Below are positions 1 through 4,869 of a DNA stretch of 7,610 nt, one piece after another (within the stretch, counting starts at the first letter, position 1; each line of letters opens with the position of its first letter). The notes under the pieces are model-generated. The model saw only the letters and a list, made by a program, of their open reading frames with translations. It was not told the DNA's origin and searched no databases. Origin of the DNA: UBA1737 sp964541525 (GTDB lineage: Bacteria > Bacillota_I > Bacilli_A > ML615J-28 > CAG-313); NCBI GenBank assembly GCA_964541525.1, contig CAZIQF010000043.1, positions 1-7,610 of the forward strand, in the 5' to 3' direction. Made by a program: the position numbers and the translations under genes.

Positions 1-97
1 CAATTTGTCTTAAACCTTTTATAATTAGAGCTCTTTTTTTAATTTTTAAAGATTCATGCCAAGAAACGATATCATTGTAAATTTTTCTTTCAAACAC
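1..97 (-). CDS. AAA ATPase, DUF4143-type family (N-terminal part, runs off left edge)
   Basis: Only the first 32 codons are inside the window; the gene continues past position 1. The GTG start at 97-95 follows an AGAGGTGG ribosome binding site at 103-110. The peptide begins MFERKIYNDIVSW and reaches RALIIKGLRQI just before the edge. This is the typical start of AAA_14/DUF4143 ATPases: an F-x-RK-x-Y opening, an amphipathic helix with a conserved Trp, then a hydrophobic strand leading into a Walker A of the form KGxRQxGKT. The GKT itself would be encoded outside the window, so nucleotide binding is inferred from family resemblance. These proteins are common in low-GC gut bacteria, often in many copies, and their cellular role is poorly defined. 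A good promoter with phased repeats lies directly upstream. Confidence 0.72.
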   Translation of the reverse strand, partial: MFERKIYNDIVSWHESLKIKKRALIIKGLRQI

Positions 98-115
98 AAT
101 AACCACCTCTGACTA

Positions 116-145
116 TATTATACACTTTTTTATAGGGAGTTTCAA
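116..145 (-). promoter_or_regulatory. sigma-A promoter of the AAA ATPase gene
   Basis: Read on the minus strand, a -35 box TTGAAA (145-140) is followed by a 17-bp spacer and a perfect -10 box TATAAT (121-116). Transcription would start about 10 bp upstream of the ribosome binding site. The spacer is itself one copy of the 20-bp element repeated every 33 bp, so a protein bound there would cover the promoter. Confidence 0.75.
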
Positions 146-198
146 GTAAAGTGTGCACTTTTTTATAGGGAGTTTTCGACAATATTTGCACTTTTTTA
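123..198. repeat. Three phased direct repeats over the ATPase promoter (33-bp period)
   Basis: The 20-bp sequence CACTTTTTTATAGGGAGTTT occurs at 123-142 and again, unchanged, at 156-175. A third partial copy, CACTTTTTTA, begins at 189. The starts are spaced by exactly 33 bp twice, close to three helical turns, so all three would face the same side of the DNA. The first copy fills the spacer of the ATPase promoter. This looks like an operator array; a chance or recombination-derived duplication is possible. Confidence 0.7.
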
Positions 199-284
199 AA
201 TATATTATTATCACATTTTCTTTTTTAATATTTAATTTTAGAGATTTGCGGTATTTTATTTAACTAATTTATGACATATTATAA

Positions 285-410
285 ATAAACATAAAAAAAG
301 AGACTTTGTATAACAATTATATCACAAATTTAGACAATTATATAGCAATTGTAGAAGATTGGATAGAATTTTATAATACTACAAGAATTAAAAACAGGAA
401 GAGAAAATAA
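285..410 (+). pseudogene. Transposase C-terminal fragment (IS3 family OrfB-like)
   Basis: This is a 41-codon open frame between a TAA at 282-284 and a TAA at 408-410, without a plausible start or ribosome binding site. The second half, NYIAIVEDWIEFYNTTRIKN, fits the helix that follows the catalytic Glu in IS3-type transposases, where a YIxYYNxxRI pattern precedes the C-terminus. The first residues may be unrelated, because 290-304 matches part of the dispersed repeat instead. It is non-functional. The assignment rests on one short motif plus the neighbouring IS-like end. Confidence 0.5.
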
Positions 411-425
411 TCTCTTCCTATTTAT
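391..425. terminator. Hairpin terminator, possibly bidirectional
   Basis: AGGAAGAG (396-403) and CTCTTCCT (412-419) form a perfect 8-bp stem around an 8-nt loop. The minus-strand side is followed by TGTTTTT, so it would best terminate transcripts coming leftward from the DUF5680 locus; on the plus strand only a mixed AT tail follows. The stop of the transposase fragment lies in the loop. Confidence 0.55.
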
Positions 426-488
426 TATTTAAAAGACCTTTTATGAGTGTGAACTAAATGGGGTTCACTTCACAGAAGACTAATAGAT

Positions 489-805
489 TTACTTTAATGG
501 ACCTCTTAATGGCATTTCATTATCAATTTTTTTAAGAGCTGGCTTTAATACTTTATCATAAATATCGGTAGTTTCATCACCTAAAACTCCACCTTTATAT
601 TCCATATACCATATAGATTTATTATTTCTATATACTAATTCTCTTCCATAAAATTCTTTACTACCAAAATAAGTATCATGATAAATACAGTCACCTTCTT
701 TATAGTGATAATCTATAGAATTAAATTTAGTTGATGGACTTTATATTTTGTTCCGTCAGCATAAGTACGTGTTTTAGCTTCTATTAAGAATTCAATTAAT
801 GTCAT
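489..805 (-). pseudogene. DUF5680-domain protein, frameshifted
   Basis: An ATG at 805-803 preceded by AGGAG begins MTLIEFLIEAKTRTYADGTK, then the frame closes early at a TAG. A second frame picks up directly and runs PSTKFNSIDYHYKEGDCIYH to the TAA at 491-489, ending MPLRGPLK. Joined, the product matches the DUF5680 pattern: an EFLIEAK start, YxEGxxYxDTYxG, a central W-x-M-x-Y, and a C-terminal EMPxRGP. The span is 317 nt, one short of a multiple of three, so a single-base deletion near 737/738 explains it. The coding sequence is otherwise intact, indicating recent loss. DUF5680 occurs alone or fused to XRE-type HTH domains, and its biochemical role is unknown. A sequencing error is the alternative explanation. 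Confidence 0.78.
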
Positions 806-872
806 ATAGCAACTCCTATTATAGTTTAATAGTTCTAGATATAATTAATGTTAGTGCATATTTTACTAATCT

Positions 873-937
873 TTAATAATTAGCAACAAATGTTCCAGTT
901 CCAGCAAGTGGATCTATAAGTTGTTTAAATTTTAATT
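873..937 (-). pseudogene. Scrap resembling a DNA methyltransferase motif I
   Basis: Directly after the TGA of the ART-like gene, and in the same frame, 21 codons read NLKFKQLIDPLAGTGTFVAN before a TAA at 875-873. DPLAGTGTF is close to the SAM-binding motif I of N6-adenine DNA methyltransferases (DPxxGTGTF) and is preceded by the usual hydrophobic strand. There is no start codon, catalytic motif IV or further coding sequence, so this can only be a fragment or a coincidence. It may mark a recombination junction where a restriction-modification gene was lost. Confidence 0.35.
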
Positions 938-1300
938 TCAATTATTCTTATTTGATACTTCTTGAACATATTCGTTTATATCATGAATTATCTGTATTAA
1001 TTTAAGTTTAAGGTTTCTTGTGGCTCTCAATTCATACCCTTTTTCAAATGATGAGCGAGGTCTTTCACAATAATCTTCATTATACACAATTGCTTCATCA
1101 ACTTGATATAAGTATATAGTTTTTATTGTTGGATTAAAATATATATTATTATCATCAACTGATAAACTTATCGGTTTACTACCAAAAGCTATGGCAACTT
1201 CTTTATATGGTGTAAAATAACACCCCACTTTTAAGTATTCTAGTTTATATGGAGAACCATGATAAAATATTTTACTTTTTTCTAACAATTGTAATTTCAT
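938..1300 (-). CDS. Small protein with ADP-ribosyltransferase-like (YHGS) signature
   Basis: The product has 120 residues. The ATG at 1300 is preceded by AGGAGA (1308-1313) at 7-nt spacing. Residues 12-16 read FYHGS, matching the first NAD-binding strand of HYE/HYD-type ADP-ribosyltransferases such as PARP, Arr and KptA. A second block, GCYFTP followed by EVAIAFG (26-40), fits the YxTxxxxxAxxF element of that fold. A third strand, TIYLYQV (61-67), and a Ser/Arg/Glu-rich segment near 79-92 also resemble Arr-like proteins. No signal peptide or membrane segment is visible, so it is probably cytoplasmic. Its target is unknown; a toxin, an antibiotic-modifying enzyme or a phage-derived protein are all possible. 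The fold assignment comes from short motifs only. It has its own putative -10 box and is followed by pseudogene debris. Confidence 0.6.
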   Translation of the reverse strand: MKLQLLEKSKIFYHGSPYKLEYLKVGCYFTPYKEVAIAFGSKPISLSVDDNNIYFNPTIKTIYLYQVDEAIVYNEDYCERPRSSFEKGYELRATRNLKLKLIQIIHDINEYVQEVSNKNN

Positions 1301-1307
1301 ATTTTCA

Positions 1308-1329
1308 TCTCCTATTTAAGAATATTATA
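1308..1329 (-). promoter_or_regulatory. -10 box and ribosome binding site of the ART-like gene
   Basis: On the minus strand a perfect TATAAT (1329-1324) lies just upstream of AGGAGA (1313-1308), which is 7 nt from the ATG. No convincing -35 box was found at 16-18 bp, so the promoter is less certain than the ribosome binding site. Confidence 0.45.
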
Positions 1330-1601
1330 CTACCTTTTACAATATTTTTCTACAATCTATACCATAACAAACATGTTGTTCTATCACATACCTTTTGTAT
1401 TACTATCATAGAGTTTGAAAGACAAAAAGTCTCTTTTTCATTTGTACTCATTTTTAACGAAAATTAACTATTTTAGAGTGTTTTTTAATGATTTAATCTA
1501 TTTAGACCATATTTTGATACATTTTAACTGATTTTTCTATTATATAGGAAGAGACAAAATGAACATCAACTATGGAGCAGGTCATGGGATCAGAATAACA
1601 C
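1330..1601. other. Gene-free AT-rich stretch between the ART-like gene and the Fic gene
   Basis: No convincing gene is visible here. It contains an 8-bp palindrome AACATGTT (about 1370-1377) and a weak hairpin plus T-run, AAAGACAAAAAGTCTCTTTTT, at about 1418-1438, that could terminate plus-strand transcription. The AGTCTCTTTTT tail resembles the terminator tail in the dispersed repeats further right. A 24-codon plus-strand frame starting at ATG 1559 behind AGGAAGAG runs into the 3' end of the Fic gene; I do not recognise it and do not call it. Confidence 0.4.
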
Positions 1602-1624
1602 AAATAATAACACTTTTATTATTT
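1602..1624 (-). terminator. Weak AT-only hairpin at the end of the Fic gene
   Basis: AAATAATAA (1602-1610) and TTATTATTT (1616-1624) form a perfect 9-bp stem around a 5-nt loop, overlapping the Fic stop codon. It has no GC pairs and only a mixed GTGTTATT tail, so it would be a weak terminator or an RNA-end structure. Confidence 0.3.
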
Positions 1625-2729
1625 AATCAGTAAACCCAATATCTGACACTTTTAAACTAGAATATTTATCAGATAATTTATAACTAGTTATTCTAGTTGT
1701 TCCACCATTAGGTATCAATAATCCTTTATTAACCCATTCTACCATCCATTTAGAAATAGCTCTTGAAGTTACACCAAATAAAGATGCTAATTCTTTGTTT
1801 TTTAATATTGTTATATTGTTTTCTAAACAATACCTTATCAATACCAAATCTTTTTTTGACAATCCATTTAATACATTACTTGTATCTTTATTTGATGCTT
1901 CTTTAGCTTGATAATATATATTTTCAGAATTTAAAGACATAATTTTACAAAAATATTCAATCCAAATTTCTAAATGTGGTGGATTCTCTCTCCCATCATA
2001 AAATAACGCAGGAAGCCCCATTTGTAATGAATTATAATATCCATCAAGATCATTCATATAATATTCTTCAAAAGAGTTAAATCCTTTAAAATCGTAATCT
2101 TTAATCATTAAAATATAAGTAGCAAGAGCTCTTGATGTACGTCCATTACCATTAGCAAATGGATGAATACTTACAAATGCATAACTCGTTATTGCAGCCA
2201 AAATTGGAACAGGTAGGTGCTGATTATTATAATACCAAGTGATAAGTTCATCAATTAAATGTTCAACATCACACCATTCTGGGGGAATATATTCTGCACG
2301 TTTTGTTTTATCATCATACACTGCAAACAAAACACCTGGAGGTGTAGGACCTCTAAATTCTATTCTCTTTAATTTTCCATTTTTTTCAATTATATCGTGT
2401 AATTTAAAAATTAATTCTTTTGATAATGGTGTATTTTTTGTTTTTTCCTCTTCTAAAAATGAAAGTGCATCCCAGTAATTTTGCACCTCTACTTCCGCAG
2501 AAAGTTTGTTACTTTGATTCTTTTGGTTAATTACATTTTCAACCTGTTTTAAAGATAACACATTACCTTCAATGCTTGTAGAAAAATGTGTTTTTTTTAG
2601 TTTAGCATCATACATTAATTTTTGTTTTGTTCTCGTTGGCAAATATAAATATTCTAAAGCAGTTTTATACTTTTCAATATTTAACAAATAACTAACAAGT
2701 TCATTTGTATATTTAAACTCTAATTTCAT
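1623..2729 (-). CDS. Fic-domain protein (class II-type, C-terminal winged helix), atypical Fic motif
   Basis: The product has 368 residues. Fic enzymes usually transfer AMP from ATP to a Ser, Thr or Tyr of a target protein. The N-terminal part carries SxxxEG (residues 50-55, within STSIEGN), the inhibitory-helix motif of class II Fic proteins. The Fic motif HPFANGNGRTSR is at 189-200, with His189 as the expected base. The residue that normally is Asp/Glu and holds magnesium is Asn193. A substrate-flap region lies around 130-150 (PPGVLFAVYDDK). Residues about 300-350 (NKELASLFGVTSRAISKWMVEW) form a winged-helix DNA-binding domain. The ATG at 2729 is chosen because it follows GGAG at proper spacing; an upstream in-frame TTG at 2777 is the -35 box itself. 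The gene has its own promoter with operator-like boxes. Family membership is sure; catalytic activity is uncertain. Confidence 0.92.
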   Translation of the reverse strand: MKLEFKYTNELVSYLLNIEKYKTALEYLYLPTRTKQKLMYDAKLKKTHFSTSIEGNVLSLKQVENVINQKNQSNKLSAEVEVQNYWDALSFLEEEKTKNTPLSKELIFKLHDIIEKNGKLKRIEFRGPTPPGVLFAVYDDKTKRAEYIPPEWCDVEHLIDELITWYYNNQHLPVPILAAITSYAFVSIHPFANGNGRTSRALATYILMIKDYDFKGFNSFEEYYMNDLDGYYNSLQMGLPALFYDGRENPPHLEIWIEYFCKIMSLNSENIYYQAKEASNKDTSNVLNGLSKKDLVLIRYCLENNITILKNKELASLFGVTSRAISKWMVEWVNKGLLIPNGGTTRITSYKLSDKYSSLKVSDIGFTD

Positions 2730-2748
2730 GGTAATCATCTCCACATAT

Positions 2749-2777
2749 ATTATAACAAAATAAGGAACAAAAGTCAA
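2749..2777 (-). promoter_or_regulatory. Sigma-A promoter of the Fic gene
   Basis: On the minus strand, TTGACT (2777-2772), a 17-bp spacer and a perfect TATAAT (2754-2749) lie just upstream of the GGAG ribosome binding site. This is among the best promoters in the window, and it excludes any Fic start upstream of about 2740. Confidence 0.85.
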
Positions 2778-2827
2778 TAATTTCGTTCCTTATTCGTTCC
2801 TTATTTTTCTTTATTTGTTCTCTATTT
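2758..2827. promoter_or_regulatory. Operator-like GTTCCTTATT boxes at the Fic promoter
   Basis: GTTCCTTATT occurs as two adjacent 11-bp units (2785-2795 and 2796-2806). An inverted copy, AAATAAGGAAC (2758-2768), lies inside the promoter spacer, and a degenerate unit, GTTCTCTATTT, is at 2817-2827. The inverted copy and the unit at 2796-2806 form an 11-bp perfect dyad around the -35 box. The natural candidate regulator is the winged-helix domain of the Fic protein itself, which is an inference. Confidence 0.6.
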
Positions 2828-2889
2828 TTCAATTTTATATTTTAATATGTATTTGGATTTATATATAAAATTAATTATTTTTTGAATAT

Positions 2890-3302
2890 TCATCTTTTTA
2901 ATTCATCTTCTTGTGATACAAATTTAAAGCCTGATTTTCCAAAAATTCTTAATGAAGGAATATTACTCTCATCAATAAAAACTTCAATTTTTTTGAAATC
3001 AAGATTTAAAATATCATTCTTAATAACACCAATAACTTTAGCACCTAACCAATCCTTTTAAAATTCGGGAAAAATTAAAATATCCATATATATAATATTA
3101 TTATTTTTTTCAAAATGAATTGTTCCAACTAAATTTTTATCTTGATAAACTTTATAAAAAAATACATTTTCAGTAGTAGTCACATAATTAAAATAGTTAT
3201 CGCTCATATACTTTTTTATTTCAGGTTTTGAAGTTATTTTATTTATAAAAAAATATCATTATCTTCTTGACTCATCATTCTATTATATGTTAATTTGCTC
3301 AT
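2890..3302 (-). pseudogene. GNAT-family acetyltransferase, frameshifted and with a stop
   Basis: The ATG at 3302 begins MSKLTYNRMMSQEDND, after which the frame breaks at a run of seven T (plus-strand A run at 3247-3253). The second frame continues FFINKITSKPEIKKYMSDNY, then IIYMDILIFPEF, an in-frame TAA (3060-3058), KDWLGAKVI, and ends IDESNIPSLRIFGKSGFKFV. This fits an N-acetyltransferase of normal length, about 137 residues: a strand ending in the acetyl-CoA loop, here degraded around the stop (a CAA-to-TAA change would restore PEFQKDW), then the typical ESNIPSLRIFxKxGF helix. The span is 413 nt, one short of a multiple of three. Two lesions make loss of function likely. The original substrate cannot be told. 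A promoter-like sequence remains upstream; the ribosome binding site is weak. Confidence 0.8.
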
Positions 3303-3337
3303 TAAACTCGCCTACTAATTTTATTTATTTTACACTT

Positions 3338-3366
3338 ATTATACAACATTTTCTACTTTATTTCCA
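3338..3366 (-). promoter_or_regulatory. Probable promoter of the GNAT pseudogene
   Basis: On the minus strand, TGGAAA (3366-3361), a 17-bp spacer and a perfect TATAAT (3343-3338) lie about 35 bp upstream of the start codon. The -35 box matches 4 of 6 consensus bases. Confidence 0.5.
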
Positions 3367-3383
3367 CCATTATCTCTTATAAG

Positions 3384-3683
3384 TTCGAGTCCCATCAGAA
3401 CTAAAGGTTCGACACCCATAAGTTAATGGTTCAAGTCATTGGTAAGTCTCCTTAGGTGTTTAAATCTAAATGTTTCATAAGTGCATAAAAAAAGAGGCTA
3501 TTTCACCATATTTCAAGCAAAATAGTCTATAAAATTATAAATTAGTCCTCTTTATCAGAAGACTAATAGATTTCAAAAAATGTGTCATTACTACGAAATG
3601 TTTCATATTTAAGTTTTACGCTACAAAATGTTTCACGATGCAACTTTTAGTAGTAATATAAAATTTATTTACTATGCAAAAAG
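3384..3683. repeat. Dispersed 300-bp non-coding repeat, copy 1
   Basis: This stretch aligns over its whole length with 7290-7588 in the same orientation, with scattered substitutions and small indels. In order it contains tRNA T-arm-like motifs (TTCGAGTCCC and two relatives), one AAATGTTTCA box (3468), a minus-strand terminator hairpin, a second hairpin ATTAGTC...GACTAAT (3541-3567), then three further AAATGTKTCA boxes (3578, 3596, 3626) enclosed by the inverted pair ATTACTAC/GTAGTAAT (3587-3594, 3650-3657). Clustered boxes between short inverted repeats resemble the multi-repeat ends of transposons such as the IS21 family, but no transposase is present. No open frame of note is seen. Confidence 0.85.
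3487..3528 (-). terminator. Terminator hairpin inside repeat copy 1
   Basis: On the minus strand, AGACTATTT (3528-3520) pairs with AAATAGCCT (3503-3495) with one A-C mismatch, followed by CTTTTTTT. It is kept in the second repeat copy. It would back up termination of the lipoprotein operon. Confidence 0.6.
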
Positions 3684-3701
3684 TTAAATACACCTTAAAA
3701 A

Positions 3702-3737
3702 GGAAAAAGGGAACTAGCATTGTTTACTGATGCTGTT
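3702..3737 (-). terminator. Rho-independent terminator of the lipoprotein operon
   Basis: On the minus strand AACAGCAT (3737-3730) pairs with ATGCTaGTT (3720-3712, one bulged A) around a short loop, followed by CCCTTTTTCC. It begins about 10 bp after the TAG of the lipoprotein C-terminal fragment. Confidence 0.7.
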
Positions 3738-3746
3738 TATTTGTAC

Positions 3747-4202
3747 CTATGAACCGATTTGATATGTATAGCCATTATATCTATAACTTGTAACCGTTCC
3801 ATCAGTACATATAACTGATTTCGCTTTCGTACCACTAAATACATTTGATGCAAAAGTTATTTTATTAAATTCTGCAACTGTTCCATTATATGTAATAGTT
3901 TCTAGGTTTGAGCATCCTTTAAATGCTGATTGGCCAATTACCAATACACTATTAGGGATAGTTACAGTTTTTATAAATGTACATTTATTAAATAAACATG
4001 GATTAATCCATACTGTTCCGTTATCTATTGTAACATTACTACTTATGTCATTTAAATCTGCATAAAGTAATAAATCTGCAATATAATATAATCCATTTTT
4101 CTTTGTCGCATTAGTATTGAAATATGGTGTACCCTTAAATATATATTCAGCAGTTCCTCCATTTGGAGTTGTTACAGCATCAACTGGAACATATTTTATC
4201 AT
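3747..4202 (-). pseudogene. BspA-like lipoprotein, C-terminal half cut off by an in-frame TGA
   Basis: This 151-codon frame follows the N-terminal half in the same reading frame, separated only by TGA (4205-4203). Its apparent ATG start has no ribosome binding site. It aligns throughout with the second half of the neighbouring lipoprotein: NGLYYIADLLLYAD against NGLYYLFDMLLESD, then an LRR_5/BspA-type unit, SVLVIGQSAFKGCSNLETIT, against SIIYIGKKSFAQCVSLTTIK, ending in a YNGT-x-x-x-(F/Y)N motif. So it is the C-terminal half of one 369-residue protein and not a separate gene. It lacks a signal peptide and would be unfolded or cytoplasmic if made by reinitiation. The TGA is probably a recent nonsense mutation; readthrough or sequencing error cannot be excluded. 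Confidence 0.8.
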
Positions 4203-4856
4203 TCATTTTTTGATGTTGGCTTTTGAAAGATTAGGACAGTTATTAAAAGCACCACCCTCTATTCTCATTCCAGAGCATGTGCTATCAAATACGATTTCTT
4301 CAAGTGTACTCATTGTATCCCAATCAGGTGTCCATATACTTGTTCCATGCCATAAATCGCTATATATATTTTTGATATTATCATGAATAATAATCTTTTT
4401 TACTTGTTTAGTAATAGATGAAAATGACCAACTCATTATTCCTCTAACTGGTAGAGATTCATATTTTCTAGGTACTTCTAACACTCCATTAACAACTGCT
4501 GATGATTTAACCCCTGTTACTGCATAGCACGATTCACCATCCATTGTTGCCAATTTAAAAGTAAATCCTTCCGCCTCAGATTGATTACATGTGCTACAAT
4601 AATAATTTTTATCACCTTCAACCCATTTATGTCCAAATGCAGCGGTCTTACTGTCAGTATAAGAATCTCCACAAGAGCACTTATGATAAGTATAGCCTTC
4701 TTGTGTACATGTTGCTACAACAACTTCTGAACTATACGAATGAGTATGTTGAGTTTCTCCTCCATTACCGCCTCCATAACTCTTTTCAGATGAACAACCA
4801 ACAAGCATTGTTACACACAATAATAAGCTAATAAATTCAACTAATATTTTTTTCAC
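4203..4856 (-). CDS. BspA-like lipoprotein, N-terminal half (truncated by TGA)
   Basis: It encodes 217 residues from GTG at 4856, with AGGAGGGGG (4871-4863) upstream; the stop codon of the preceding gene lies inside this ribosome binding site, so translation is probably coupled. The N-terminus is a lipoprotein signal peptide with lipobox LVGC (Cys21), so the protein should be anchored to the outer face of the membrane. A Gly-rich linker precedes a Cys/His module: H37-x-H39, C50, C60-x-C62, H76, C87-x-x-C90, with repeated GY-x-YH and GH-x-(W/Y)V phrases. Such modules are common in surface proteins of gut Firmicutes; zinc binding is plausible but unproven. The next domain leads into a BspA-type repeat that continues past the TGA. 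The truncated form could still be exported. Confidence 0.8.
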   Translation of the reverse strand: MKKILVEFISLLLCVTMLVGCSSEKSYGGGNGGETQHTHSYSSEVVVATCTQEGYTYHKCSCGDSYTDSKTAAFGHKWVEGDKNYYCSTCNQSEAEGFTFKLATMDGESCYAVTGVKSSAVVNGVLEVPRKYESLPVRGIMSWSFSSITKQVKKIIIHDNIKNIYSDLWHGTSIWTPDWDTMSTLEEIVFDSTCSGMRIEGGAFNNCPNLSKANIKK

Positions 4857-4869
4857 TTTTTACCCCCTC

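Larger units (their letters stand above)
285..472 (+). mobile_element. 3' remnant of an IS3-family insertion sequence (IS150-like)
   Basis: An open frame on the plus strand ends at 408-410 with a peptide resembling the C-terminus of IS3-family OrfB transposases (VEDWIEFYNTTRIKNRKRK; compare the family pattern YIxYYNxxRIKxK). It has no start codon and no catalytic DDE core. About 40 bp downstream, GTGTGAAC then GGGGTTCACTTCA ends near 472; this resembles the right terminal repeat of IS150-group elements, which often carry GGGGTxCAxTTCA. Everything upstream of about 285 is lost. A DNA search against insertion-sequence ends would settle it. Confidence 0.55.

Noticed and set aside
123..198. CRISPR-like array
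   Set aside because: There are only two full units with 13-bp gaps, far too short for spacers, and no cas genes; they fit promoter repeats better.
1249..1467. Plus-strand 72-codon open frame
   Set aside because: It overlaps the start of the ART-like gene on the other strand, has no ribosome binding site, and its composition is that of translated AT-rich noise.
1559..1633. Possible 24-codon plus-strand gene behind AGGAAGAG
   Set aside because: It is unrecognised, very short, lacks a promoter and runs into the Fic 3' end; the initiation signal alone is not enough.
2239..2478. Plus-strand 79-codon open frame
   Set aside because: It lies wholly antisense to the well-supported Fic gene and has no family-like motifs.
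2730..2777. Longer Fic start at TTG 2777
   Set aside because: The TTG is the -35 box of the promoter, so the extension would not be transcribed; ATG 2729 has a proper ribosome binding site.
4203..4205. TGA as a sense codon (Mycoplasma code or selenocysteine)
   Set aside because: TGG encodes Trp many times in the same genes and TGA ends other genes normally. The aligned paralogue residue is Asn, not Cys or Trp, and no SECIS-like hairpin was evident.
4117..4831. Two plus-strand open frames (4117-4386 and 4589-4831)
   Set aside because: Both are antisense to the lipoprotein gene, which has a signal peptide, lipobox and a full paralogue supporting its frame.
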